Of a stretch of DNA of 64,000 bases, positions 17,501-26,346 are shown piece after piece. The stretch is from the NCBI GenBank assembly GCA_047638395.1, contig JBLIMV010000001.1, forward strand, positions 1 to 64,000. The letters are read 5' to 3'. Position 1 is the stretch's first letter. The number at the start of each line of letters is the position of its first letter. The position numbers and the translations under genes were made by a program. The notes under the pieces were generated by a model. The model made no database searches, was not told the origin of the DNA, and saw nothing but the letters and a program-made list of their open reading frames with translations. Source of the DNA: CAXBCP01 sp047638395 (GTDB taxonomy: Bacteria > Pseudomonadota > Alphaproteobacteria > MPNO01 > UBA830).

Positions 17501-19120
17501 GCTGAAAGACTGGCGAAAGAAATGATGCAGCCCGCGATAGCCGTCGGACAGCACGGCGAGCGGCGTGTCGTCGCCCATTGAGCCGATTGCTTCCTTGGCG
17601 TCTTCGACCATCGGCTGGAGCAGCAGTTCAAGCTCTTCCAGCGTATAGCCTGCGGCGACCTGGCGGCGCCGTAATTCATCGCCGGTATACTCCGCCGCCG
17701 CGGCTTCTTCGGGCCGGATGGCATCGTCGATCGGTTTGATATTCTGTACCCATTCGCCGAAGGGGCGCGATGTCGCCAGGAGCTGTTTCAGCTCGGCATC
17801 GTGATAAAGTTTGCCTTCGGCGAGGTCGACGGCGATCATCTGGCCCGGTCCGAGCCGGCCTTTTTCGACGATCTCGGTTTCACGGATGGGCACCATGCCT
17901 GCTTCGGAACCCATGATGAGCAGCCCGTCGATGGTGATGGTATAGCGCATCGGTCGCAGACCGTTCCGGTCAACGCCACCGAGCACCCAGCGCCCGTCGG
18001 TTGCCGTGATTGCCGCCGGGCCGTCCCACGGTTCCATCACGCAGTTGCAGTAGCTGTAGAAATCACGCAGTTCCTGGCTCATCGTTGTCTTGTTGGACCA
18101 GGCTTCGGGGATCAGCAGGCATTTCGTCATCGGTGCGGACCGGCCACCCCGGACCATCAGTTCGAAGGCATTGTCGAGCGACGCGGAATCAGAATTGCCG
18201 GGCGCGATGACCGGTTTCAGGTCGCTGACATGTTTGCCGAAAATCTCGCTTTCGAGCCGGGTCTCATGGCTCTGCATCCAGTTGGCGTTCCCGGACAGCG
18301 TGTTGATCTCGCCGTTATGCGCGAGCATCCGGAAAGGCTGCGCGAGGCGCCATGTCGGAAAAGTGTTGGTCGAATAGCGCTGATGATACAGCGCGAAGCG
18401 GGACACGAAGCGTTCGTCCAGCAGATCCGGATAGAACGTCGATAGCTGTTCGGCCAGGAACATGCCCTTGTAGATCAGAGTCCGGCAGCTCAGCGAGCAG
18501 ATGTAGAAATCAGGGATGTTCTCTGCGCGCGCGCGGTTTTCGATAATTTTGCGGATCACGAATAGGTCGCGTTCGAACTTCTCCATGTCGGCATCCACCG
18601 GACCTTCGATCATGACCTGTTCGATCTCGGGCCGGGTGCTGTTGCCTTTCTCGCCGAGCGCCGTGAGGTCGATCGGGACCTGACGCCAGCCATATATCGA
18701 ATAGCCGAACTTCAGAATTTCGGATTCGACGATAAACCGGCAGCGTTCCTGGGCCGCAAGATCGGTACGTGGCAGGAAACTCATGCCGACCGCAATCGGC
18801 CCGGCGCTGGCCGTGTGCCCGGTGCGCGCTACATGATCGCGGAAAAAGTCCTGCGGGATTTCAACCATGATGCCGGCACCGTCGCCCGTCATGCCGTCCG
18901 CATCGACAGCACCGCGGTGCCACAGCGCCTTCAGCGCCTCGATACCTGCCTCGACGACCTGCCGGCTCGGTTCGCCGTCGATGGCAGCGATCAGTCCAAC
19001 GCCGCAGGCGTCCCGGCCGTCGACATCGATGACCGCCTCGTCACGCAGGCGATCTGCATCGCGCTCGTAACGCTCCACAAACCGATCGGCTGCCGCTGCT
19101 TTATCCTGTTTGGTTTTCAT
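14561..19120 (-). CDS. gltB: glutamate synthase (NADPH) large subunit
   Basis: 1519 residues from the ATG at 19120; the frame stays open further upstream into gltD but carries no conserved sequence. It makes two glutamates from glutamine and 2-oxoglutarate. Domains: class II amidotransferase starting at the catalytic Cys of DACGVGLIAAIDG after a short propeptide, central domain, FMN-binding synthase domain with the 3Fe-4S cysteine region MVRQCHSNTCPVGVCTQ, and the GXGXG beta-helix at the C-terminus (GCGSNGCEYMTNG). Five bases separate it from gltD, and AGTGAG-type SD sequence overlaps the gltD stop, so it is the second gene of the gltDB operon. Confidence 0.97.
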   Translation of the reverse strand: MKTKQDKAAAADRFVERYERDADRLRDEAVIDVDGRDACGVGLIAAIDGEPSRQVVEAGIEALKALWHRGAVDADGMTGDGAGIMVEIPQDFFRDHVARTGHTASAGPIAVGMSFLPRTDLAAQERCRFIVESEILKFGYSIYGWRQVPIDLTALGEKGNSTRPEIEQVMIEGPVDADMEKFERDLFVIRKIIENRARAENIPDFYICSLSCRTLIYKGMFLAEQLSTFYPDLLDERFVSRFALYHQRYSTNTFPTWRLAQPFRMLAHNGEINTLSGNANWMQSHETRLESEIFGKHVSDLKPVIAPGNSDSASLDNAFELMVRGGRSAPMTKCLLIPEAWSNKTTMSQELRDFYSYCNCVMEPWDGPAAITATDGRWVLGGVDRNGLRPMRYTITIDGLLIMGSEAGMVPIRETEIVEKGRLGPGQMIAVDLAEGKLYHDAELKQLLATSRPFGEWVQNIKPIDDAIRPEEAAAAEYTGDELRRRQVAAGYTLEELELLLQPMVEDAKEAIGSMGDDTPLAVLSDGYRGLHHFFRQSFSQVTNPPIDSLREYRVMGLKTRLGNLGNILDEDESQTRLLQLESPVLSNAGFAAMRNLMGDAAVELDCTFRPEKGEHALRRALYKLQRIAEDAVRGGAAHLILSDKGIGPGRAAIPMILATAAVHTHLISEALRTYTSINVRSAECLDTHYFAVLIGVGASTVNAYLAQETIIDRHRRGLFGDVPLYDCVQRYRKAVDQGLLKIMSKMGISILASYRGAYKFETVGLSRWLVSSYFPGMTSRISGIGLAGLQLKTRELHERAFSEDATALPVGGLYRYRRTGETHGFEGIQIHTLQEAVATDSYATYKKYAEAVRQSPPISLRDLMEFDPKHDPVPIEEVESITDIRKRLVSPGISLGALSPEAHETLSIAMNRIGAKSDSGEGGEDASRYKPRANGDNASSAIKQVASGRFGVTAEYLNNCREIEIKVAQGAKPGEGGQLPGIKVSEVIAKLRHATPGVTLISPPPHHDIYSIEDLAQLIYDLKQINPDAKVCVKLVAQTGIGTIAAGVAKAHADAILVSGHSGGTGASPQSSIKYAGLPWEMGLSEVHQVLTLNQLRHRVVLRTDGGFKTGRDVVIAAILGAEEFGIGTASLVAMGCIMVRQCHSNTCPVGVCTQHDKLREKFVGTPEKVVNLFSFIAEEVREILASLGARSLNEVIGHTELLMQVSRGSPHLDDLDLNPLLVQADPGDDAHYCTIEGRNEVPETLDAQMIEDARPALDGGEKMQLQYNVRNTQRAIGTKLSSLITRRFGMHGLQPGHITVRLRGSAGQSLGAFAVQGLKLEVLGDANDYVGKGLSGGTIVVRPPTAAPRKSNENTIIGNTVLYGATGGKLFAAGQAGERFAVRNSGAEVVVEGCGSNGCEYMTNGIAVILGPVGDNFGAGMTGGMAYVYDSDDSFIDHVNDDTIMYQRVQTPYWENVLKRAVEEHRHETQSAFTERMLNHWHTEVEKFWQVIPLEMIDRYEQPVTAPDENTALPAAG

Positions 19121-19125
19121 CTCGC

Positions 19126-20571
19126 TCACTCCGCCGCGACGGCGGTGTCGACCGTCGCCTGTGCCTGGATGTATGTGTGGATGCCCTCTGCGGCGTCGCG
19201 CCCGTCGCGGATGCCCCAGACCACCAGTGATGCGCCGCGGACGATGTCGCCGGCGGCAAAGACGCCGTCCAGATTGGTCATCATGCTGCGGTGATTGATC
19301 CGTACCGTGCCCCACTTGGTGACCTGAAGTTCCGGCGCACCGAACAGTGTGGGCAGGTCTTCCGGATCGAAACCGAGTGCCATAATCGCGAGATCCGCAT
19401 CGGCCGTGTAGCTGGACCCGGGGATCAGTTCCGGTGTCTGGCGCCCCGATGCATCGGGGACACCGAGATGAATGCGCTGGGCGCGAACGCCGGTAACCGA
19501 CGTGTCACCCAGGAATGCCTCCGGTGCGGCCAGCCAGTCAAAGATCACGCCTTCTTCCTCGGCGTATTGTACCTCGCGGCGCGATCCCGGCATGTTCACC
19601 CGGTCGCGCCGGTACTGGCAGGTGACCGACTTTGCGCCCTGACGCACGGCTGTGCGGACGCAATCCATAGCGGTGTCGCCGCCGCCGATAACCACCACGT
19701 CCTTGCCCTCGGCATTGAGGCTGCCATCGTCGAATGCCGGCACGGAATCGTTCAGGCCCTTGCGGTTCGAGGCCACAAGGAAGTCGAGAGCCGGTACCAC
19801 GTTGTCCAGTCCGACGCCGGGGACCTGGATGTCGCGCGCCTTGTAGACGCCGGTCGCGATGAGCACCGCATCGTGGCGTTCGCGGATCTCCTGCAGGGTG
19901 GCGTCCCGGCCCACTTCGAAGTTCCGGTGAAAGATCACGCCGCCCTGTTCCAGCAGGTCGACGCGCCGCCCGACGATGTGTTTTTCGAGCTTGAAGTTGG
20001 GGATGCCGTAGATCATCAGCCCGCCGATACGGTCATAGCGGTCGTAGACGTGAACCTTGTAGCCTTTGCGGCGCAGTTGTTCGGCGGCAGCCATGCCGGC
20101 AGGTCCGCCACCGATAATGCCGACCGACCGGTCAAGCTCGCGGGGCGGAGAGACCGGTTTGACCCAGCCGCGCTCAAAGGCCGTATCGGTGATGTATTTT
20201 TCGACCGAGCCGATGGTAACGGTGCCGTGGCCGGATTGTTCAATGACGCAATTGCCTTCGCACAGGCGATCCTGCGGGCAGATGCGGCCACAAATCTCCG
20301 GCAGGTTGTTGGTCGCGGCGGAGACTTCATACGCCTCCTCAAGACGGCCTTCGGCCGTCAGCATCAACCAGTCCGGGATGTTGTTATGGACCGGGCAATG
20401 GACCTGGCAGAACGGCACGCCGCATTGCGAACACCGGCTTGCCTGCTCTGTCGCCGCGTCAGGGTCGAAACGGTTGTAAATCTCGCCGAAATCCTGCCGG
20501 CGGGCATCCGCGGCGCGCTTTTCGGGCGTCATTTGCGCAAGATCGACGAATTTCAGCAGTTTATTGGGCAT
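19126..20571 (-). CDS. gltD: glutamate synthase small subunit
   Basis: 481 residues. It carries electrons from NADPH to GltB. N-terminal Fe-S cysteines occur in ASRCSQCGVPFCQVHCPVHN and ICPQDRLCEGNCV. FAD-binding GGGPAGMAAAEQLRRKG and NAD(P)-binding VIGGGDTAMDCVRTA follow, and the C-terminal FAD contact is FAAGDIVRGASLVVW. Start ATG 20571 is preceded by GAGGGGA. First gene of the gltD-gltB unit; its upstream region contains paired dyads (20678-20786). Confidence 0.96.
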   Translation of the reverse strand: MPNKLLKFVDLAQMTPEKRAADARRQDFGEIYNRFDPDAATEQASRCSQCGVPFCQVHCPVHNNIPDWLMLTAEGRLEEAYEVSAATNNLPEICGRICPQDRLCEGNCVIEQSGHGTVTIGSVEKYITDTAFERGWVKPVSPPRELDRSVGIIGGGPAGMAAAEQLRRKGYKVHVYDRYDRIGGLMIYGIPNFKLEKHIVGRRVDLLEQGGVIFHRNFEVGRDATLQEIRERHDAVLIATGVYKARDIQVPGVGLDNVVPALDFLVASNRKGLNDSVPAFDDGSLNAEGKDVVVIGGGDTAMDCVRTAVRQGAKSVTCQYRRDRVNMPGSRREVQYAEEEGVIFDWLAAPEAFLGDTSVTGVRAQRIHLGVPDASGRQTPELIPGSSYTADADLAIMALGFDPEDLPTLFGAPELQVTKWGTVRINHRSMMTNLDGVFAAGDIVRGASLVVWGIRDGRDAAEGIHTYIQAQATVDTAVAAE

Positions 20572-20677
20572 ATGATCCCCTCACGTTTCACGACTTGGTG
20601 CCACGCGCCTCAGTTTCAATTGTACGGTTGGGTTGATTATAGCCCAGATGCCGCCAAAAAGCGAGCAAAAAGCCGCA

Positions 20678-20786
20678 ATTAGGTCAGTTGTTATTACCTA
20701 ATACGGGTGCCCCGTTTTCATGCGAGAGTCTCGCGTAGTTGTTTCGATCTGTTTCAGTCCAATTAGTACCATAACAAGACTAATTG
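20678..20786. promoter_or_regulatory. two related inverted repeats between gltD and uppP
   Basis: Dyad 1: ATTAGGT (20678-20684) and ACCTAAT (20696-20702). Dyad 2: CAATTAGT (20760-20767) and ACTAATTG (20779-20786). Both have an 11-nt spacer. On opposite strands both contain ATTAG, then ATAACAA, then CTAAT. A further dyad GCGAGA-G-TCTCGC is at 20722-20734. They sit in the 281-nt divergent promoter region and look like binding sites for a dimeric regulator; the protein is unknown. Confidence 0.45.
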
Positions 20787-20853
20787 TTTTACTTGGCGTT
20801 AAGGAAGACCATGGAGTATAGGCGTGTTAACCATCTTTTCCCCGGAGAGGCCT

Positions 20854-21651
20854 GTGACACTCGTCCAACTCGCCGTCATCGCCCTGATCCAGGGACTGAC
20901 GGAATTTCTGCCCATCAGTTCGTCCGGTCACCTCATATTGATCCCCAGCGTTACCGGCTGGCAGGACCAGGGCCTGGTGATCGATGTCGCCGTCCATGTC
21001 GGCACCCTGGGCGCCGTGATGGCGTATCTGTGGCGCGATATCTGGATGATGCTCAAAGGCATGTACCGGCCCGGTAATGTACGTCGCAATCCTGGCCTGA
21101 AGATGATGGCGCAGCTCGTTGTCGCGACCATCCCGGTCGTGATTGTCGGCGGTCTCGTCTTCACACATGTCGGCGATCTGCTGCGCAGCGCCGTCGTGGT
21201 CGGCTGGGCGACGATCGGGTTCGGCGTGCTGCTCTATATTGCCGACCGCTTCACGGTCACGATCAACCGGGTCGAGCACATGACCTGGGGACGGGCACTG
21301 ATTATCGGTATCGCGCAGGTCTTCGCGCTGATCCCCGGCGCCAGCCGCGCCGGCACAACGATTACCATGGCACGCTGGCTCGGTTTTGAGCGGACGGAAG
21401 CGGCAAGGTTTTCGATGCTGATGTCGATACCGGCGATCATCGCCGCCGGTGCCGCCGCAACGCTGAAGTTGATCGAAGAGGACGCCCAGCACGTGCTCGC
21501 CGATGCTATCGTTGCCGGCGCCATGGCCTTCGTGACGGCGTTTATCGCCATCGTCCTGATGATGAGCTGGTTGAAAACGGCCAGCTTCACCCCGTTCGTG
21601 ATCTATCGGCTGTTATTGGGTGCCGCGATTCTCGTCTGGGCATACAACTAA
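20854..21651 (+). CDS. uppP: undecaprenyl-diphosphate phosphatase
   Basis: 265 residues from GTG 20854, which has GGAGAGG at 20844-20850; an earlier in-frame GTG at 20824 adds ten residues without homology. It dephosphorylates undecaprenyl diphosphate at the membrane to recycle the lipid carrier for peptidoglycan and LPS. The two family motifs are present, GLTEFLPISSSGHL near the N-terminus and PGASRAGTT at about residue 165. About seven to eight hydrophobic helices are visible. Convergent with the NDUFA9-like gene. Confidence 0.95.
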   Translation: MTLVQLAVIALIQGLTEFLPISSSGHLILIPSVTGWQDQGLVIDVAVHVGTLGAVMAYLWRDIWMMLKGMYRPGNVRRNPGLKMMAQLVVATIPVVIVGGLVFTHVGDLLRSAVVVGWATIGFGVLLYIADRFTVTINRVEHMTWGRALIIGIAQVFALIPGASRAGTTITMARWLGFERTEAARFSMLMSIPAIIAAGAAATLKLIEEDAQHVLADAIVAGAMAFVTAFIAIVLMMSWLKTASFTPFVIYRLLLGAAILVWAYN

Positions 21652-21670
21652 AAAACACGCCACCCGAAAC

Positions 21671-21700
21671 CGGTCGGAACTGGCCGGAACTGGCCGGAAC
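21671..21700. repeat. 10-bp tandem repeat, three units
   Basis: Three units of yGGyCGGAAC at 21671, 21681 and 21691, followed by a partial unit. It lies in the 98-nt gap between the convergent uppP and NDUFA9-like genes, where it is unlikely to be coding. Confidence 0.75.
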
Positions 21701-21749
21701 TGGCACGTTGTCTCAGGCGCAACCTCTTTTATAAGTGCTGCGCGCGCGC

Positions 21750-22709
21750 TCAGGTGTGCCAGACACCGCGCCGATATTGCCGCAGGTATGCCGGCACGAT
21801 GGTCTCCAGCGCCGTGGCATCGACCCCAAGGTCGGCAAGCCCCGGCAGGTCGCCGGTCACGACGTTGTCGTCGCGAAGCAGTCTGACCTGGTCGACCGTC
21901 ACCGGCGGGTTCGCCCCGAGGTTCAGCATCTTGGGCAGCCAGAAAGCCAGTTCGAGAACGGCAGCCTGGGCGGTCGCGATCGGGAACGGCACCGGCACCA
22001 GCAGGCGCTTGCGGTCGATCTCCTTGAGCACGACGTCCATCAATTGACGGAAGCTGTATATCTGCGGCCCGCCAAGTTCGTATGTCGCGCCCGCCGCTTT
22101 GGGCTCCTGGCAGATTGACGCAATGGCATCGGCAACATCGCCAACGTAAACCGGCTGAAATTTCGTGTGGCCGCCGCCGATCAGGGGCAGGGCGGGGGTG
22201 AACCGGGCAAGCGCTGCAAACCGGTTAAAGAAATCGTCTTCGGGCCCGAACACGATGCTCGGCCGGACAATGGTGGCGCCCGGGAAGGCTTCCTGAACGT
22301 GTTGCTCGCCGATACCTTTTGTCGATGCGTAAGCGGAAGCTGACTCCGCGTCGGCGCCTATCGCCGAAACCTGAACGAACCGCTTTGCACCTGCCGCCTT
22401 TGCGGCCCGGGCGACCCGCAGGGCGCCGTCAGCCTGGAGGCTTTCGAATGTCTGTTTGCTGCCCGGAAAAAGAATACCGACCAGATTGATAACCGTATCA
22501 GCCCCGTCGACGGCCGCGGCGACCGACGCGTCATCCCGGATATTGGCGGCAATCGGCGTGACCTGGCCGACATCGCCCATGGGCTTCAGAAAGCTTGCAC
22601 GATCCGGTCGCCGGACCGCTGCGCGAACCCGCGCGCCTGATTTTGCAATCTCGCCGACGACGTAACGACCGATAAAACCGGACGCGCCGAATACCGTAAC
22701 GACATCCAT
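21750..22709 (-). CDS. complex I NDUFA9-like NAD(P)H-binding protein
   Basis: 319 residues from ATG 22709, which has GGAGG ten bases upstream. Rossmann motif VFGASGFIGRYVVGEI at the N-terminus, then ANIRDDASV, VNLVGILF and VRPSIVFGPEDDFFNRF, the pattern of the atypical SDR group that includes mitochondrial complex I subunit NDUFA9. The catalytic YxxxK is replaced by YASTKGIGE, roughly retained. By homology it may help assemble or stabilise complex I or act as a quinone/NADPH-linked protein. It is divergent from tRNA-Leu. Confidence 0.88.
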   Translation of the reverse strand: MDVVTVFGASGFIGRYVVGEIAKSGARVRAAVRRPDRASFLKPMGDVGQVTPIAANIRDDASVAAAVDGADTVINLVGILFPGSKQTFESLQADGALRVARAAKAAGAKRFVQVSAIGADAESASAYASTKGIGEQHVQEAFPGATIVRPSIVFGPEDDFFNRFAALARFTPALPLIGGGHTKFQPVYVGDVADAIASICQEPKAAGATYELGGPQIYSFRQLMDVVLKEIDRKRLLVPVPFPIATAQAAVLELAFWLPKMLNLGANPPVTVDQVRLLRDDNVVTGDLPGLADLGVDATALETIVPAYLRQYRRGVWHT

Positions 22710-22854
22710 TTGAACAAAGCCTCCGCCAATTGCGTGCAAGGGGGCTAATAAAGAGTGCCGCATTTGGCGTCAACCAAAACGGCAAAAGCGGTTGACATTG
22801 GAGAGGCCGAATTGCATACCCTCGCTTCGTTTTGCTGAAACCGGCAAATCGAAT

Positions 22855-22941
<87 letters not shown>

Positions 22942-22977
22942 TTTTTCTGGATCTCTTACTAAAAGAATGGACGGATC

Positions 22978-23589
22978 GTGGCGATAGAACTCCATCACGG
23001 AGATTTACCCGATGGGCTGGATCTTGGCCCGGTGGTCGCAATCGATACCGAGACCATGGGTTTGAATCCGAATCGCGACCGGCTCTGCGTCGCGCAGCTC
23101 TCGTCGGGCGACGGCAACGCCCATCTCGTAAAATTTTCGACCGGCGGTTTCGATGCGCCCAATCTGTGCGCGCTCCTGGCGGATCCCGATGTCCTGAAGC
23201 TGTTTCACTTCGGGCGCTTCGATGTCGCGGTCATGCGTGAATTTCTCGGGGTATCGGCGGCGCCGGTGTATTGCACGAAAATAGCGTCCAAGCTTGTGCG
23301 CACCTATACCGACCGGCACGGCCTGAAAGATTTGTGCCGCGAATTGCTTGGGGTCGATCTGTCGAAGGAACAGCAATCTTCGGATTGGGGTGCGGATACC
23401 CTGACCGACCAGCAGATGACCTATGCGGCGTCGGATGTGCTGCATCTCCATGCGCTTATGGCGATCCTCGACGGCATGCTCGCCCGCGAGGAGCGGACAG
23501 AAATGGCCCGGGCGTGTTTCGACTTTTTGCCGCGCCGCGCCGAGCTTGATCTTGCCGGTTGGCCAGAGCTCGATATTTTCGCGCATTAA
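22978..23589 (+). CDS. RNase D-like 3'-5' exonuclease (DEDDy)
   Basis: 203 residues, GTG start. The exonuclease domain spans the whole protein: motif I AIDTETMGL, motif II HFGRFDVAVM and motif III YAASDVLHLH with the catalytic Tyr and Asp. The HRDC domains of full RNase D are missing, so it is the short single-domain form typical of alphaproteobacteria. It probably trims RNA 3' ends in the cytoplasm. The start is only weakly supported by an SD sequence. It follows tRNA-Leu and precedes the kdsD-lpt cluster. Confidence 0.88.
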   Translation: MAIELHHGDLPDGLDLGPVVAIDTETMGLNPNRDRLCVAQLSSGDGNAHLVKFSTGGFDAPNLCALLADPDVLKLFHFGRFDVAVMREFLGVSAAPVYCTKIASKLVRTYTDRHGLKDLCRELLGVDLSKEQQSSDWGADTLTDQQMTYAASDVLHLHALMAILDGMLAREERTEMARACFDFLPRRAELDLAGWPELDIFAH

Positions 23590-23758
23590 CCCTATCTAAT
23601 CAGGTAACTGGCAATCGTTGCGTCCCCTTCGCGGTTGAAAGGGCGGAAAGTTGCATTGTCGTGTAGGGGCTCGCCGGATTCGGCGGATTCGGATACGATA
23701 ACCTATTGAAATCACTCTGATTGAATTCTCAGGGCCCCCAAGATGGTTGATCCTCACG

Positions 23759-24757
23759 ATGGTTGATAGCGATAGCACGATTTTGGATAAGGCGACCGAT
23801 GACGCGCATGCGGCGCTTCAGTCTGCGCGGCGTGTGCTGGAGACAGAGATCGGCGGGCTGCGCGCCCTGTCTGACGCACTTGACGAGGGCTTCTCTCAGG
23901 CGGTGGATCTGATCGCGGCGGTCTCCGGTCGGGTTATCGTCACCGGTATGGGCAAAAGTGGCCATATCGCCACCAAAATCGCCGCGACCCTGGCATCGAC
24001 CGGGACACCGGCACAATACGTTCACCCGGGTGAAGCCAGCCATGGCGATCTCGGAATGATTACCGCCAATGACGCCATCATCGCGCTCTCGAATTCCGGC
24101 GAAACGGTAGAACTTTCGGACATCGTTGCATACGCAAAACTACAGCGCATTCCGCTTATTTCCGTCACCGGCAAATCAGACACCGCACTCTCGAACGCTG
24201 CCGACGTAGCGCTGGTGATGCCGGACAGTCCCGAAGCCTGCCCGCTCAGCCTGGCGCCGACGACGTCCACGACGGTGATGCTGGCACTTGGCGACGCGAT
24301 CGCGGTTGCCCTGCTGGAGCGCCGCGGATTTTCCCCGGACGATTTTCGTCTGCTGCATCCGGGCGGCCAGCTTGGCTCGCGCCTCACGATGGCGATCGAT
24401 GTGATGCGGTCAGGCGATGAGATGCCGCTCGTCAATCTCAATTCGCCGATGACGGAAACCATTATCGAAATGACGGCGAAGCGTTTCGGCTGCGTCGGTG
24501 TGTTATCGACAGCCGGCAAGCTCGCCGGTGTCATTACCGATGGCGATCTGCGTCGTCATATGGAAGATGATATCCTCGCGATGACGGCCGCCGAAGTTAT
24601 GACCCCGGACCCGAAAGCGGTCAGTGAGAACATACTCACCGCACAGGTCCTGGCGATGATGAACGAGAACCAGATTACGAATTATTTCGTTGTCGCCGAT
24701 GGTACCCCGGTCGGCATTATTCATATCCACGACGTTCTGCGAAAAGGCCTTTCGTGA
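23759..24757 (+). CDS. kdsD: arabinose-5-phosphate isomerase (KpsF/GutQ family)
   Basis: 332 residues from ATG 23759. It interconverts ribulose-5-phosphate and arabinose-5-phosphate, the first step towards Kdo. The SIS domain (about 40-180) has VTGMGKSGHIATKIAATLASTG and SNSGETVEL. Two CBS domains (about 205-330) follow, with VGVLSTAGKLAGVITDGDLRRH and VVADGTPVGIIHIHDVLR. It is three bases upstream of lptC, so Kdo supply and LPS export are coexpressed. Confidence 0.95.
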   Translation: MVDSDSTILDKATDDAHAALQSARRVLETEIGGLRALSDALDEGFSQAVDLIAAVSGRVIVTGMGKSGHIATKIAATLASTGTPAQYVHPGEASHGDLGMITANDAIIALSNSGETVELSDIVAYAKLQRIPLISVTGKSDTALSNAADVALVMPDSPEACPLSLAPTTSTTVMLALGDAIAVALLERRGFSPDDFRLLHPGGQLGSRLTMAIDVMRSGDEMPLVNLNSPMTETIIEMTAKRFGCVGVLSTAGKLAGVITDGDLRRHMEDDILAMTAAEVMTPDPKAVSENILTAQVLAMMNENQITNYFVVADGTPVGIIHIHDVLRKGLS

Positions 24758-24760
24758 TCT

Positions 24761-25468
24761 ATGGTGGCTCCTCTGCGTGATGCATCAGATCAGACCCGGG
24801 TCGAGTCCCCGGCTGAACCCCCTGTCACTTCCGGCGGGTCGGGACGCCAGCTGCCGCTATACCGTTCGGGATATAGCCGCTTCGTTCTGCTGGCGAAATA
24901 TGCGCTGCCGGTCGTTGCCGGGGTGGTCATGCTGCTGGTGGTCGTCTGGCCGGAGCTTAAATCGAAACCTGAAAAATTCGCGATTGGGCTGTCGGACGTC
25001 CGGATTGAAACAGCTGGGGGGCAGCGGGTGATCAATGCGCGCTTCACCGGCGTTGACAGCGAGAACCGCCCGTTTTCCATCACAGCCGAATCTGTCGTGC
25101 AGACGGGAAGCGACGATAACGGTGTTGAGCTTGCACAGCCGAAGGCAGACGTGACGCTGGCAGGTGATTCATGGGTCGCCATCGCGGCGCCCAAGGGGAC
25201 CTTCCGGCGCGACGAGGAAATACTCGATCTGTCCGGCGGGGTCGATCTGTTCCATGACGACGGGTACGAATTCCGGACCGCGGAGGCGCGGCTGAACTTC
25301 GGTACGTCGGCGGCAAGCGGCCAATCACCGATTCGCGGACAGGGCCCGTTTGGCACGATTGAAGCCGAAGGGTTTCGCGTCGCCGGCACCGGTGACAGTA
25401 TTTTCTTTACCGGTAAATCCCGCTTGCTGGTGTATCCGGACGCACCGAAACCTGGTGCACCCAAATGA
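24761..25468 (+). CDS. lptC: LPS export system periplasmic protein LptC
   Basis: 235 residues. After an N-terminal cytoplasmic stretch of about 45 residues, longer than in E. coli, there is one membrane anchor (ALPVVAGVVMLLVVVWPEL, about 48-66). The periplasmic OstA/LptA-like beta-jellyroll follows. LptC links the LptB2FG transporter in the inner membrane to the LptA bridge. ATGA overlap (25465-25468) couples it to lptA. Confidence 0.9.
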   Translation: MVAPLRDASDQTRVESPAEPPVTSGGSGRQLPLYRSGYSRFVLLAKYALPVVAGVVMLLVVVWPELKSKPEKFAIGLSDVRIETAGGQRVINARFTGVDSENRPFSITAESVVQTGSDDNGVELAQPKADVTLAGDSWVAIAAPKGTFRRDEEILDLSGGVDLFHDDGYEFRTAEARLNFGTSAASGQSPIRGQGPFGTIEAEGFRVAGTGDSIFFTGKSRLLVYPDAPKPGAPK

Positions 25469-26346
25469 CGAGACCTGTTCTGAAGACTTCGCGTTGTTCG
25501 GGTTTCGCCTTGTTTCTCTCCGCCCTGACGCTGGCGGCAATATCGCTTCCTTCGGCGCTGCAGGCGCAGGGGATCGGTCTGCCGGGTCAGTCGCGCAATA
25601 CACCGCTTGAGATCAACGCCGATCAGGGGATCGAGTGGCAGCAGAAAACGCAGGCCTATATTGCCCGTGGTAACGCCCGTGCGGCCCAGGGCGATGTGGC
25701 TGTGCACGCCGAGACGCTAACCGCGTATTACCGCGAAAAACAGGGTGGCGGGACGACCATCTGGCGCATAGATGCCGTGGACAAAGTCCGTATTGTCAGT
25801 CCGACCCAGCGCGCCTTCGGCGACAAGGGGGTTTATGACGTCGATAACGGCATCCTGGTCCTGACGGGCAATGTACGCATGGAAACCGATACCGACCGTA
25901 TCACCGCCCGGGACAGTCTCGAATACTGGGAGAAGCGCAATCTTGCGGTTGCGCGTGGCAATGCTATTGCCGAACGTGGCGAGAATAAATTGCGCGCCGA
26001 CGTGCTGACGGCCCATTTCTTTAAAGACGCGAAGGGCAAATCGCGGGTGCGCCAGATCGATGCGTTTGACAATATTGTCATCACGACACCGGATGAAATC
26101 GTGCGCTCAAATCGCGGTGTGTATGACGTTGAAACCGGTATCGCGAAGTTAACAGGATCGGTTAAGATTACACGTGGTACAAACCAGTTGAATGGTGAGT
26201 ACGCAGAGGTGAATTTGAATACCGGGGTTAGCCGGTTGTTCGGCAGGGGCGGTGGCGTTCGCGGCATCTTTACGCCAGAGACTGTCGGAAAACCGGGCGG
26301 AAAACCGGAAAATAACGGTCGCAAGACTACGCAGGGGGCGCAGTGA
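25465..26346 (+). CDS. lptA: LPS transport protein LptA (OstA-like)
   Basis: 293 residues with a signal peptide (about 1-32, ALFLSALTLAAISLPSALQAQ). The LptA/OstA beta-jellyroll occupies about 45-180, with characteristic AIAERGENKLRADVLTAHF and YDVDNGILVLTGNV strands. Further OstA-like strands extend to about 265, then a Gly/Lys/Asn-rich tail. It is longer than E. coli LptA (185 residues), as often seen in alphaproteobacteria. It forms the periplasmic bridge for LPS. Coupled at both ends to lptC and lptB by 4-nt overlaps. Confidence 0.9.
   Translation: MTRPVLKTSRCSGFALFLSALTLAAISLPSALQAQGIGLPGQSRNTPLEINADQGIEWQQKTQAYIARGNARAAQGDVAVHAETLTAYYREKQGGGTTIWRIDAVDKVRIVSPTQRAFGDKGVYDVDNGILVLTGNVRMETDTDRITARDSLEYWEKRNLAVARGNAIAERGENKLRADVLTAHFFKDAKGKSRVRQIDAFDNIVITTPDEIVRSNRGVYDVETGIAKLTGSVKITRGTNQLNGEYAEVNLNTGVSRLFGRGGGVRGIFTPETVGKPGGKPENNGRKTTQGAQ

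Noticed and set aside
19121..19315. Extension of gltB upstream of MKTKQDK
   Set aside because: It overlaps gltD in another frame and lacks homology; the amidotransferase propeptide and catalytic Cys follow the ATG at 19120.
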